A stretch of 64,000 bases of DNA from Lunularia cruciata (GCA_948567375.1 OX419756.1:70632333-70696332); one strand, 5' to 3'; shown: positions 1 to 8,295, numbered from the stretch's first letter. The notes: generated by a model from the sequence alone, not told the origin. Numbers and translations: made by a program.

Positions 1-163
1 GATGGCAGGTTACAGGTTGCCCTCCCCCTAGTGTAGTTATCTCGGTTAGAGTTACATTAGTGGGTGGTGTCTAGTTGGTGTTGGCACTTGGTGGGGCACT
101 TGCAGTTGCGACTTGCGGTTGCAGTTGGTGGTTTGGGTTTGCTGTTGCAGTTATGTGGTCACG

Positions 164-1183
164 ACGGAGTTCTTTGGAGATTCCAGAGGAGTTAGCCCTG
201 TAGTACGCAGTGGGTTTACTCGGAGTGGTGCTCGGTATCAGCCTGTATCTCAGGTCCCAGTGAGGGAGGAGATTGACTCTGAGTTGGAGTTCGACATAGG
301 AGCTGATTCAATTGAGAGTGCACTTGGTGTGTCCGCACCGTTGTTGTGGGACATGGACGTGATTTATGGGGCCTCCAAAGGCCCTAGGCGTTACTCTGGT
401 ACAGTGGGTACTATTGAGTTGGATGATTTCATCCAGGAGTTCGATAGTTGGTGTGATCTGCAGCAGATGCGGAACCCGACTTTGTTCACACCCTTCATGG
501 CATGGAAGGGGTTGTTTCAGCACTTGGAGGGTCCACCGATGGACGACTACCATGAGTTCAGGAGAGCTCATTTGGAGGAGATTGAGTTATGGAGACAGTA
601 TTGGTCTACACACTATGTCTCCATCACTTCAAGTTCGGTGGCCAGGAGTAGGTCGGCTGTACCTACGAGTTCTAGCTCGAGTAGTGTTGGTGGAGCTAGT
701 GGAGGTGCACTAGCTGGAGATAGTGCTACTACGAGTGGAGGTACCGCTGCAGGAGGTGGTGTGGTACCGGGGTTTAACCCCATGGTTGAGTTCTTCTTAT
801 GTTTGAGGCAGAACTACCAGGGAGTGCGGACTGACAAGCTGAGGAGCTTGCAGGAGTTCCAGCGGAAGGCTGGAGAGAGCCTACGCGAGGCATACACTTG
901 CATGAGGCGGCTGATCAGTTTCACTCAGGGAGTTACTGAGGCCCAGGCAGTCCAGTTTTGGTATGGGATATTGGACAGGGAGTTGCGACGTAGAGTTCGT
1001 GATGCTACGTTGTTGCAGGCTACTTCGCCCACTTTGGCAGTAGTCTTTGGTTTGGCTGAGTGTATTGAGCTCAACATGGTGGAGGAGAGAGTGGTGACAT
1101 CTGGATTTGGTAGGGAGACCTCATCCACGGTTGTGACTTCTTCTAGAGTGCAGCAGAGTGCACCACGCCCAGTTGGTTTTTGA
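164..1183 (+). CDS. Gag capsid region of element A1 (ancestral start lost)
   Basis: Structural Gag protein that would form the retrotransposon particle. The central part (about 600-1050) has the retrotransposon-gag pattern: a PMVEFF segment, a LQEFQRKAGESLREAY stretch and a QAVQFWYGILDRELR stretch. A Ser/Gly-rich low-complexity segment lies at 640-770. The frame is open from TTG 113, but the likely true start is codon 164-166, which is ACG here and ATG at the matching place in copy A2 (14584-14582). This copy therefore appears to have lost its start codon by a T-to-C change or to use another start; the next in-frame ATG is at 353. The frame ends at TGA 1181-1183, but the same frame continues directly into the zinc knuckles. 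Confidence 0.85.
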   Translation, partial: TEFFGDSRGVSPVVRSGFTRSGARYQPVSQVPVREEIDSELEFDIGADSIESALGVSAPLLWDMDVIYGASKGPRRYSGTVGTIELDDFIQEFDSWCDLQQMRNPTLFTPFMAWKGLFQHLEGPPMDDYHEFRRAHLEEIELWRQYWSTHYVSITSSSVARSRSAVPTSSSSSSVGGASGGALAGDSATTSGGTAAGGGVVPGFNPMVEFFLCLRQNYQGVRTDKLRSLQEFQRKAGESLREAYTCMRRLISFTQGVTEAQAVQFWYGILDRELRRRVRDATLLQATSPTLAVVFGLAECIELNMVEERVVTSGFGRETSSTVVTSSRVQQSAPRPVGF

Positions 1184-3304
1184 GGACAGGGTGGACAGCC
1201 CAGATCCTATGGAGCGAGTGGAGGGCCTAGTGGAGTTAGACCCTTACCCTCATTTTCGGGTCAGCAGCAGCCAGTGAGTGGTGGTGTTGCTTGTTGGACT
1301 TGTGGTGGACCTCACCATAGGAGAGAGTGTACTCAGGGCAGTGGACCTGATACCTCTGGTGCATCACAGCCAGCACAGAGGCAGTGTGAGCATTGCCACA
1401 GATTTGGTCACACTAGTGACCGGTGTTTTGACCTACACCCGGAGTTACGGAGTGGTAGGGCTACTATGACAGGTAGTAGAGGAGCTCCAGTTCATGGAGG
1501 ACGAGGTGGTAGAGGTGGTGGTAGAGGATCTACACCTAGTAGAGGTGCAGTACCTGCCCTTACTTCTGACACAGCTATGGCTACTCGGATTGAGCAGTTG
1601 GAGCAGAGATTGGCTAGTATGGCTATTGCTCAGAGGAGATCAGATTCGGGTGCTGAGGCTTCCACCTCATATGTTGGTGATAGAGATGCTTTGGACTTCA
1701 TGTGCGGAGAAGCACAGGTGGATGCATCTGCAGCAGTGACTAGGAGTGCAGTACGTGCTCCAGAGCCTAGAGGAGCATCAGTGGAGTTGGACCCACAAAG
1801 AGGAGAGGTTGGGAGACAGGTCAGACTTCCCCAGTCTTTCACGCTATTTGAGGCATTGCAGACGACATCCATGGTTCCTAGACGTCCCAGTGCAGGTGTG
1901 GTAGGTGGTGATGGAGTACCTGATGGAGTACTTGCTAGTCAGCCACCTGCTACTACACAAACTGAGTCTAGCATGATGTTGGGGGCGGCTCAGCTGATTA
2001 TGCGGCATCCTTTATTTTCAGCCAGTGACATGTTTACATTGGGAGTTGACCCAGCCCCAATGTTCCGGTTGGCTGCCACATTGTGTGAGAGTAGGGATGG
2101 TGCAGTTCCTACTACTAGAGCAGAGGTGGTTGGTAGTGGAGCTGACTTGGTTGAGGAGCATGGGATCCGTTCAGCGACCAGTGGTTTATGGCAGGCAGCA
2201 GCGGCTAGACTAGAGGAGTTGCCAGCTAGACCGGTCTTTGAGAGAGCGCGGTTTACACCTGGTGTTGTCCTATTGGATAACCAGAGGGGGATCTTTCGTT
2301 TAGTGAGACCTTCAGGGAAGGTCTATACACCACAGAGAGTCTTGTTAGACTCTGGTGCGCAGCCCCTTATGTTGGGGAGAGCTGCAGTTGTTGGTCTGGA
2401 GTTACGGAAGACCGATGTGGAGAGGTGTCCATTTCAGATCCAGACATCTCTAGGTGGTGGTTCGACACAGTACATCACACGTGGGGAGCTTGTTGTCCAG
2501 GTTCAGCCTGGTCATCCGATTGATAGCTCAGTGGTGAGAGCTCAGGCTATTGCGACGATAGCTGAGTCATATGATGTGCTAGTTGGGGGAGCAGTGTTAT
2601 ACTCTATGGGTTTCAGTATTGACTATTGGGAGGAGACAGCCTCTTATAGACCTGGTTGGCAGTCTGGTGAGGGACGGGTATGTCGCCTACCAGTACGCTT
2701 TAGTAGTGGCAGTCTTGGCTCACTACAGTCCGGGACCATGGCAGCATCAGTTTTGGCTTTCAGCGGTGCAGTTACTTGGCCTGGTGACTTGTTGGAGGGG
2801 AATGCCCATGCAGAGGATACTCCAGTACCAGAGGAGATCACTCGGCTATGGAGTACGAGTGGGATTGTCCCATCCACCTTGGATGTTCCATTGTGGAGTT
2901 CAGAGGAGGCATTGCAGCAGCATGCAGATCAGTTGGTGCAGCAGGCTTGGAGTGGAGCCTTCATACCATCAAGGGATGAGTGTGAGGATGAGCCTCCAGA
3001 GGCAATTGCTTTGACACCTCTAGATACCACACTCATTGCTTGGCAGTATCCAGTAGAGGGGATATGTCTATTAGAGTTGTTTGGTGGGATCAGCACCGGA
3101 CTAGCTGCGGTGTTACAGGCGGGTATCCGAGTACAGAGGTACTTGTATGTAGAGAGAGATGAGACTGCTAGGCAAGTCTCTCTACATCATGTGGCACACT
3201 TGGCCTATCGGTATCCAGAGTTATTACCGATGTCAGCAGTCAGAGGTTACCAGGAGATATTTCCCTACCAGGAGATATTTCCTTACTGGGGGCGCATGAC
3301 CTAG
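1184..3304 (+). CDS. A1 nucleocapsid zinc knuckles, aspartic protease and N-terminal half of a C5 DNA methyltransferase
   Basis: Same frame as Gag, directly after its TGA. Two zinc knuckles come first: CWTCGGPHHRREC (from 1289) and CEHCHRFGHTSDRC (from 1388). A Gly/Arg-rich stretch follows (1480-1540). The aspartic protease is near 2330-2650, with active site LLDSGAQPLMLG and a distal YDVLVGGAVLYSMGF. After a linker of unknown role comes methyltransferase motif I, LLELFGGISTGLAAV (3068-3112), with a following RYLYVERDE that fits motif II. The GISTGL core resembles the animal and plant DNMT3 pattern GIATGL more than the DRM or CMT patterns. The frame then runs into an 18-bp direct duplication (about 3249-3284) and stops at 3304; motif IV continues in another frame, so a frameshift lies between about 3225 and 3300. 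Confidence 0.88.
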   Translation, partial: GQGGQPRSYGASGGPSGVRPLPSFSGQQQPVSGGVACWTCGGPHHRRECTQGSGPDTSGASQPAQRQCEHCHRFGHTSDRCFDLHPELRSGRATMTGSRGAPVHGGRGGRGGGRGSTPSRGAVPALTSDTAMATRIEQLEQRLASMAIAQRRSDSGAEASTSYVGDRDALDFMCGEAQVDASAAVTRSAVRAPEPRGASVELDPQRGEVGRQVRLPQSFTLFEALQTTSMVPRRPSAGVVGGDGVPDGVLASQPPATTQTESSMMLGAAQLIMRHPLFSASDMFTLGVDPAPMFRLAATLCESRDGAVPTTRAEVVGSGADLVEEHGIRSATSGLWQAAAARLEELPARPVFERARFTPGVVLLDNQRGIFRLVRPSGKVYTPQRVLLDSGAQPLMLGRAAVVGLELRKTDVERCPFQIQTSLGGGSTQYITRGELVVQVQPGHPIDSSVVRAQAIATIAESYDVLVGGAVLYSMGFSIDYWEETASYRPGWQSGEGRVCRLPVRFSSGSLGSLQSGTMAASVLAFSGAVTWPGDLLEGNAHAEDTPVPEEITRLWSTSGIVPSTLDVPLWSSEEALQQHADQLVQQAWSGAFIPSRDECEDEPPEAIALTPLDTTLIAWQYPVEGICLLELFGGISTGLAAVLQAGIRVQRYLYVERDETARQVSLHHVAHLAYRYPELLPMSAVRGYQEIFPYQEIFPYWGRMT

Positions 3305-4350
3305 AGAGACATGGGCCTATTCACTTGGTGATTTCTGGATGGCCATGTCAGGGACATACACGTGCGGGCCGTGGTTTGGGTCTTCAGGATCCTCGTTCTG
3401 GTGTGTTTTGGGAGATGTTACGGATACTACGACATCTCCAGGTTCATCAGTCTGTTTCTCCAGCTTACCTTTTGGAGAACGTTCCATTGATGGGTGATTC
3501 TTGCACTAGAGTGGTGGCGAGTACACATCAGGTCCATTCTTGGATGGGACCTGCTGTATTGTTAGATGCAGCCAGAGTGGGATCACGGGCTCATCGTCTT
3601 CGTCTTTGGTGGACGAACCTTTTACCCAGAGAGGTTCTACAGCGTAGTTATGATGGGATTCAACGACTAGACCACATTCTTGTTGATGATATCTTGGATG
3701 TTGGACGTCAGTCTCAAACAATGGTAGTGGCTGATAGGTCACCTATGGCAGTGGTGAACCTAGTTGGACAGCCTAGAGCTGCATTTCCCACACTCATGAG
3801 TTTCCCAGGCTCTCATGCTTTTCAAGAGGGAGGACCTGGACTTGTTTGGGACTCACAGTTACAGCAGTTGGTGGAGCCCAATGCTGATGAGAGAGAGCGG
3901 GCAATGGGTTTTTGCACCGGTATTACCGTTGTTCCAGCAGTGTCAGAGGCATCCAGGTGTCAGGTGTTAGGTCAGGCTATGGACCTGAACTGTTTGACCT
4001 GGATTGTGAGCCTTGGTTTGGCAGAGCAGCGTAGGATGCGCTTGATAGGCATCACCACTCGGACACTTGTGAGCCCTATGCCTATCGAGACGATTCAGGC
4101 ACATGCTGGGGGCGATGGACCGAGTGGACATGGTATTCTTGGGACACATCCAGTAGCTACTAGGGAGAGTGGTCTACTTGGAGTCCATCTAGGTGAGCGT
4201 GGGCTACTTGGATTACACCCTTGGTCCACATGGGATGCAGCCAGAGGACGTATGGAGCTTGCAGCCAGAGTGGAGGGAGTTTTTCACACAGAGGTTGGGA
4301 CCTCTAGTGGTCGGGAGCATGACACCATTGCTCCCAAGGGCCCAGTGTAG
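3301..4350 (+). CDS. A1 C5-cytosine DNA methyltransferase, catalytic C-terminal half
   Basis: Transfers a methyl group from S-adenosylmethionine to carbon 5 of cytosine; normally a DNA-modifying host enzyme, here inside a retrotransposon polyprotein. Visible motifs in canonical order: motif IV GWPCQGHTRAGRG (3337-3375) with the catalytic Cys at 3346-3348, then DPRSGVFWEMLRIL; motif VI YLLENVP (3466-3486), the ENV that binds the target cytosine; motif VIII RVGSRAHRLRLWWTNL (about 3568-3615); and motifs IX-X ERERAMGF followed by QVLGQAMDLNCLTWI (about 3892-4005). The order is not the rearranged order of plant DRM enzymes. The frame is that of the downstream RT, so the enzyme sits between protease and RT. 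A Gly-rich linker follows and is cut by TAG 4348-4350. Motif I is complete but in another frame because of the frameshift upstream. The C5-MTase assignment is secure; the exact subfamily is not. Confidence 0.9.
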   Translation, partial: LERHGPIHLVISGWPCQGHTRAGRGLGLQDPRSGVFWEMLRILRHLQVHQSVSPAYLLENVPLMGDSCTRVVASTHQVHSWMGPAVLLDAARVGSRAHRLRLWWTNLLPREVLQRSYDGIQRLDHILVDDILDVGRQSQTMVVADRSPMAVVNLVGQPRAAFPTLMSFPGSHAFQEGGPGLVWDSQLQQLVEPNADERERAMGFCTGITVVPAVSEASRCQVLGQAMDLNCLTWIVSLGLAEQRRMRLIGITTRTLVSPMPIETIQAHAGGDGPSGHGILGTHPVATRESGLLGVHLGERGLLGLHPWSTWDAARGRMELAARVEGVFHTEVGTSSGREHDTIAPKGPV

Positions 4351-4755
4351 CAGCCAGTCAGTACATCTTCCACTCCTACTACAGTTACAGAGGATACTTG
4401 GGAGCCAGATCTTGGACCCAAGCTTACTGGAGAGGAAAGACGGAGGGTTTGGAGGTTCTTGAGGAGTCACACGAGTTGTTTTGCCTTCAGTATGAAGGAT
4501 TTGGGTGCTCTGAAGGGACATGGTATACGGATTGAGCTGACTAGCAACACACCTGTTTTCCGACGTCCTTATCGATATAGTGAGATGGAGAGGACATTGA
4601 TTCAGAGCCGGAGTAGTGACCTTTTTGAGGCTGGTTTGGTGGAGATTTCACATGGAGAGTATGCATCAGTGACAGTGATGCCAGCCAAGAAGGATATGCA
4701 TGGCAACTATACAGATAGGCGGATGTGTGGAGATTACTGTCCTATCAACCGATAG
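4351..4755 (+). CDS. A1 linker and N-terminal part of reverse transcriptase
   Basis: Continues the same frame after TAG 4348. The first 40 codons are a Thr/Ser/Glu-rich linker. From about 4495 the RT fingers begin: MKDLGALKGHGIRIEL, TPVFRRPYRYSEME, the SDLFEAGLVEIS segment, VMPAKKD, and MCGDYCPINR, which corresponds to the usual CVDYRxLN motif of Ty3/gypsy RT. The segment ends at TAG 4753-4755, directly before TRADRYAMPTPEEIFD, where related RTs normally have Gln or Lys. A CAG-to-TAG change would explain the stop. Nothing else interrupts the RT across this point. Confidence 0.88.
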   Translation, partial: QPVSTSSTPTTVTEDTWEPDLGPKLTGEERRRVWRFLRSHTSCFAFSMKDLGALKGHGIRIELTSNTPVFRRPYRYSEMERTLIQSRSSDLFEAGLVEISHGEYASVTVMPAKKDMHGNYTDRRMCGDYCPINR

Positions 4756-7440
4756 ACCAGGGCTGATCGGTATGCCATGCCTACACCGGAGGAGATTTTT
4801 GATGCGATTGGGCATGCAAAGGTCTTCAGTACTTTGGATCTTCGAGCGGGATATCATCAGTTGCCGATCAGGGAGGAAGATAAGTCCAAGACAGCATTTT
4901 GGGCTATTGATCCTCACGGCAAGGATGTGTTATATCAGTGGAGATTCTTACCATTTGGGTTGAAGAATGCTCCTGCTGAGTTCCAGAGGGTCATGGATAG
5001 GATCCTAGCTGGACTGGATTTTGCTCGGTGCTATATTGATGACATTTTGGTGTATAGCACTACTATGGAGGAGCATGAGAGACAGTTGTTGGAGGTGTTT
5101 GAGAGGTTGAGATCTCATGGATTCAAATTACATCCTGGGAAGTGTAGGTTCTTCCATGAGCAGGTTGAGTATTTGGGTCACACTATCTACCCCGGAGGAC
5201 TTGGTGTTCAGCAGACCAAGGTGGAGGCTATTGCACGTATTCCTCGGCCTACGGATGTGAGCAGAGTGCGAGCATTCCTTGGGTTGGCGAACTTCTATCG
5301 CCGCTATGTTAGAGGATTTAGTGCCATTGCCAAGGCCTTGACGAAGCTGACCAAGCTTACACAGGAGTGGTGTTGGGGAGATGAGCAGGAGAGAGCTTTT
5401 GTAGAGCTCAAGGAGAGGTTGACATCTGCTCCTATTTTGAGGAGACCGATCAGGGGACGACCATTTCAGGTTCACACTGATTGGAGTATGTTGGGGCTTG
5501 GAGCGGTGCTCACCCAACATGATGATGAGGAGAAGGAGTTTGTGGTGGCCTATGCTAGTCGCTCCAACAATTCAGTGGAGGCGAAGTATAGTTCATATGA
5601 GGGAGAGTGCTTGGCAGCAGTTTGGGTAGTAGCACATTTCCGATGTTACCTATTTGGTAACCCCTTCACTCTCATCACTGATCATCAGCCGCTGAAGTGG
5701 TTGATGGAGTCCGACAAGCTTTCAGGGAAGCTTGCACGATGGGCTCTGATTTTACAGGAGTATGATTTCACGGTTGTTCACAGACCTGGAGTGGTGAACC
5801 GTGATGCAGATGGGTTGAGTAGAAACCCATGTCCCAGCCAGCAGGATCAGACCGAAGCACGTTGGCATGGTGAGACAGATGAGGAGATGGTGCCAGGTTG
5901 GCATGCATCAGCCTTTCTGTGTATATTTGCAGAGACATTGGTGGTATCTCTCTCAGCGCATACAGGAGGAGTTATTGAGGTCACAGATCCAGAGAGTGAA
6001 GATATTGGTACAGTTCAGCGAGACATTCATGATGATGTCTTAGTGATGGACTATCTTTGCACTGGTGTTGTGGGTGGCACAGTTGGGGCCAAGGAGAGAG
6101 ACCGTGTTCTTCAGCGAGCCAGACGGTTCAGATTGGAGGGTAGACACCTTTTGTGTGTATGGGAGGATGGTAGAGTGCGAGTAGTACCACTTCCATCACA
6201 GAGACCACAGTTGGTCTGTCATGCTCATGAGGAGCTAAGACATTTTGGAGTAAAGCGTACATATAGCTTACTCCAGAGTCATTATTGGTGGCGCGGTATG
6301 CAGACCGAGGTACAGCAGTTTGTTGCCAGATGTGTGGTTTGTGACCAAGTTAGAGCATCATTCAATGCTCCTACGCCACAGTTACACCCATTACCTATCA
6401 TGGGATTGGGTTACCGTTGGAGTTTGGACTTCACCGGACCTTTACCACTGATTGTGAGACATCATCGGTATGTTTTGGTGATGGTGGAGCACTTCTCCAA
6501 GTGGATTGAGTTGGTGGCACTTCCTGACAAGTCTAGTGAAGGGACAGCTTACTCGTTCCTGGATCGAGTTCTTAGTCATTTTGGTGCACCAGCTGAGGTT
6601 TTGACTGATCAGGGTACAGAGTTCTTGGGAGAGTTTCAGGTTTTGTGTGACAAGGCTTTGATTGATCATCGTACTACATCCCGAGATCACCCTGAGGCAG
6701 ATGGCTTAGCAGAGAGAGTGGTTCAGACGGTGAAGAGAGGATTGCGAAAGTATGGTTTGCAGAGAGGCCACTTGGGAGATTGGGATCTCCAGTTACCTTG
6801 GTTGGCCATGGGCTATCGGTTCAGCCGGCAAGCCTCCTTAGCATCCTTCTCTCCATACTTTCTACTCTATGGACGAGATCCAGATTTACCTGCAGCCATT
6901 CGTCGAGATGCTACTGTAGTTTTGGACTTGGATGACCCTGATGTATGGATGAGCGCATGTTCTCAGCGGGCAGAGATCTTTCGGAGAGTGATGCCGATGG
7001 CCTTCAAGAACTTGGCGATTGCTCAGCATAGAGATACTTTACGCTATGCTACCATTCGAGGAGGAGGTTATAGACCCTCGATCCATCGATTTCATCCAGG
7101 CGACTATGTATATCTACAGCAGACAGCACCGACGACACTTGATGTTTCTACAGGCCACACTATCTTGAGAGTGCGCAAGGTTTTGCCATCTGGAGTCCTT
7201 GTGTTAGAAGGACGTGATGGTGTTGTTCGGAAGGATCATGTGCGCAATTGTGCGCCATGCCACCTCCCAAACATTGATGGTACTATGGACCCAAGCTTGG
7301 CACTTGTACGTGCAGGCTTGAGGTGTATGTTATGTGGCTCTTCTGGTGGAGCTGCTTCTATGTTAGTGTGTGATAGCTGTTCGAGAGGATGGCATATGGC
7401 ATGTATGACTCCTCCCCTCACGGTGGTTCCTCAGGGATAG
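4756..7440 (+). CDS. A1 reverse transcriptase, RNase H, integrase and start of PHD finger
   Basis: Copies the element's RNA and inserts the cDNA. RT: STLDLRAGYHQL (4829), FLPFGLKNAPAEFQR (4945) and the catalytic CYIDDILVYS (5029-5060). RNase H (5460-5830): catalytic acids in HTDWS, YEGE, ITDHQPLKW and RDADGLSR all present. Integrase (6190-6800): zinc-binding HAHEELRHFG and CVVCDQ, then the DDE residues in SLDFTGP (6424), LTDQGTEF (6601) and DGLAERVV (6700). No catalytic residue is visibly lost. After the integrase C-terminal region (PGDYVYLQQ, VRKDHVRNC) comes not a chromodomain but a Cys/His cluster of PHD type. TAG 7438-7440 ends the frame six bases before the last Cys pair. Confidence 0.93.
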   Translation, partial: TRADRYAMPTPEEIFDAIGHAKVFSTLDLRAGYHQLPIREEDKSKTAFWAIDPHGKDVLYQWRFLPFGLKNAPAEFQRVMDRILAGLDFARCYIDDILVYSTTMEEHERQLLEVFERLRSHGFKLHPGKCRFFHEQVEYLGHTIYPGGLGVQQTKVEAIARIPRPTDVSRVRAFLGLANFYRRYVRGFSAIAKALTKLTKLTQEWCWGDEQERAFVELKERLTSAPILRRPIRGRPFQVHTDWSMLGLGAVLTQHDDEEKEFVVAYASRSNNSVEAKYSSYEGECLAAVWVVAHFRCYLFGNPFTLITDHQPLKWLMESDKLSGKLARWALILQEYDFTVVHRPGVVNRDADGLSRNPCPSQQDQTEARWHGETDEEMVPGWHASAFLCIFAETLVVSLSAHTGGVIEVTDPESEDIGTVQRDIHDDVLVMDYLCTGVVGGTVGAKERDRVLQRARRFRLEGRHLLCVWEDGRVRVVPLPSQRPQLVCHAHEELRHFGVKRTYSLLQSHYWWRGMQTEVQQFVARCVVCDQVRASFNAPTPQLHPLPIMGLGYRWSLDFTGPLPLIVRHHRYVLVMVEHFSKWIELVALPDKSSEGTAYSFLDRVLSHFGAPAEVLTDQGTEFLGEFQVLCDKALIDHRTTSRDHPEADGLAERVVQTVKRGLRKYGLQRGHLGDWDLQLPWLAMGYRFSRQASLASFSPYFLLYGRDPDLPAAIRRDATVVLDLDDPDVWMSACSQRAEIFRRVMPMAFKNLAIAQHRDTLRYATIRGGGYRPSIHRFHPGDYVYLQQTAPTTLDVSTGHTILRVRKVLPSGVLVLEGRDGVVRKDHVRNCAPCHLPNIDGTMDPSLALVRAGLRCMLCGSSGGAASMLVCDSCSRGWHMACMTPPLTVVPQG

Positions 7441-7458
7441 TGGTTATGTCCTAGATGT
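7324..7458 (+). other. PHD finger at the integrase C-terminus, cut by an in-frame TAG
   Basis: The Cys4-His-Cys3 spacing is visible: CMLC (7324-7335), CDSC (about 7372-7383), then HMAC (7393-7404), PPL..VPQG, the TAG at 7438, and WLCPRC (7441-7458) in the same frame, with TGA at 7462. The PPL, VPxG and WxCPxC landmarks are the classical end of a PHD finger, a histone H3-tail reader. In chromoviruses a chromodomain occupies this place and guides integration, so a targeting role is plausible, but that is inference. The reader is incomplete unless the TAG is read through. Confidence 0.82.
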
Positions 7459-7621
7459 ACTTGACCTATAGCTAGTTCATTCTTTATATGGTATAGATTG
7501 CAGACATGCGACTAATGATGGGGCTCCATAGCACCCGGCCTCCTGATCTTTGCCCATTAGAGGGTATACCATATACTTAGAATAGATGGCTATCTGGAGT
7601 TAGAGGGACCTAACCGCCAGC

Positions 7622-7633
7622 TAGGGGGGCGAT
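7622..7633 (+). other. Polypurine tract of A1
   Basis: A run of purines with six consecutive G lies directly before the 3' LTR start TGTGGCAC at 7634, the usual place of the plus-strand primer for LTR retrotransposons. Confidence 0.75.
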
Positions 7634-8190
7634 TGTGGCACTTTAGAGTCTATGTATGACTTATGTGTGAGTTGTGCTTTTATAGTGTATGATGTTGACA
7701 GCGATGTATGTTGTGTAGCGATGTATATACGCACGACAGCTATCACGCCATTTGTAGTTCCGCATCTAGATGCTTGGACACTGGAGTTCCAGTGATGGTA
7801 GTTAGAGTTATTCTAGCTGTTTCTCAGGGACTACTTTCCGACGGTTAGATTTTGTGTTTGGGGTACTGACTTCACGGTGGGGCCCACCGTCACTTTGCAC
7901 CGTTTGCACCGTCAAGTGTGCCGTCAGCGGGACCGTTAGGGTTTCAGGGCTAGCTCGAGTCCAGGGGGTATAGTTTCGAAGTGATCTCCAGAGAGCTCAC
8001 TTCTCTGATGTTGAGCCTTCGAGTTCCTGGCTATGGTGGACAGAGGCCGGCGAGCGTCACCTGGATTCTCTATGCTTGAGTGGGTGTGGCTTGACTGTAA
8101 TCAGTGCCCAGTTGTTGGTAGTTTATAGAGTGACAGATCAAGTACTGATCTGAGTTGAGTTGAGTTGAGGATGTTAAGCAATCTGATTAT
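7634..8190 (+). repeat. 3' LTR of A1, truncated at 557 bp
   Basis: Starts TGTGGCAC after the polypurine tract. The part from about 7860 on aligns with the inverse complement of the A2 LTR at 15448-15780, for example around GGGTACTGACTTCA and the GAGTGGGTGTGGCTTGA stretch. In A2 the LTR continues another 484 bp beyond the equivalent point (15447 down to 14964), so a complete A LTR should be about 1.0 kb. Here it stops after CTGATTAT, where a fresh LTR start follows. It contains a GC-rich segment with several CACCGT and CCGTCA repeats (7870-7935). Confidence 0.85.
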
Positions 8191-8295
8191 TGTGGCACTT
8201 TAGAGTCTATGTATGACTTATGTGTGAGTTGTGCTTTTATAGTGTATGATGTTGACAGCGATGTATGTTGTGTAGCGATGTATATACGCACGACA
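8191..8295 (+). repeat. First 105 bp of a second A-family LTR (A3)
   Basis: Base for base the same as 7634-7738 by eye. It begins exactly at the LTR terminus TGTGGCAC inside the 3' LTR of A1, which is what a same-orientation insertion of another A element would leave. It ends abruptly at 8295 against the RNase H region of B1, so the rest of A3 has been deleted or moved. Confidence 0.85.

Larger units (their letters stand above)
1..8190 (+). mobile_element. Ty3/gypsy LTR retrotransposon A1 with methyltransferase and PHD finger
   Basis: Near-complete Ty3/gypsy element whose 5' LTR lies before the window. The domain order read directly is Gag, two zinc knuckles, aspartic protease, C5-cytosine methyltransferase, reverse transcriptase, RNase H, integrase, PHD finger, polypurine tract, 3' LTR. 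The RT-RNaseH-IN order defines Ty3/gypsy. The leader (1-163) matches the leader of antisense copy A2 at 14585-14760. The pol region is one frame from 3301 to the TGA at 7462, broken only by TAG codons at 4348, 4753 and 7438; a frameshift separates it from the upstream frame between about 3225 and 3300, and a TGA at 1181 follows Gag. The 3' LTR is cut at 8190 by another A-family LTR. The copy looks young next to A2, which is CpG-depleted and full of stops. Confidence 0.95.

Noticed and set aside
113-163. Gag start at 113
   Set aside because: The codon is TTG, and copy A2 has its ATG 51 bases further on.
308-571. Antisense open frame in gag
   Set aside because: Lies opposite the conserved Gag frame and has no recognisable features.
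7634-8295. Simple tandem duplication of the A1 LTR
   Set aside because: The second unit starts exactly at the LTR terminus, which fits integration of another element better than a random duplication, although a duplication is not excluded.
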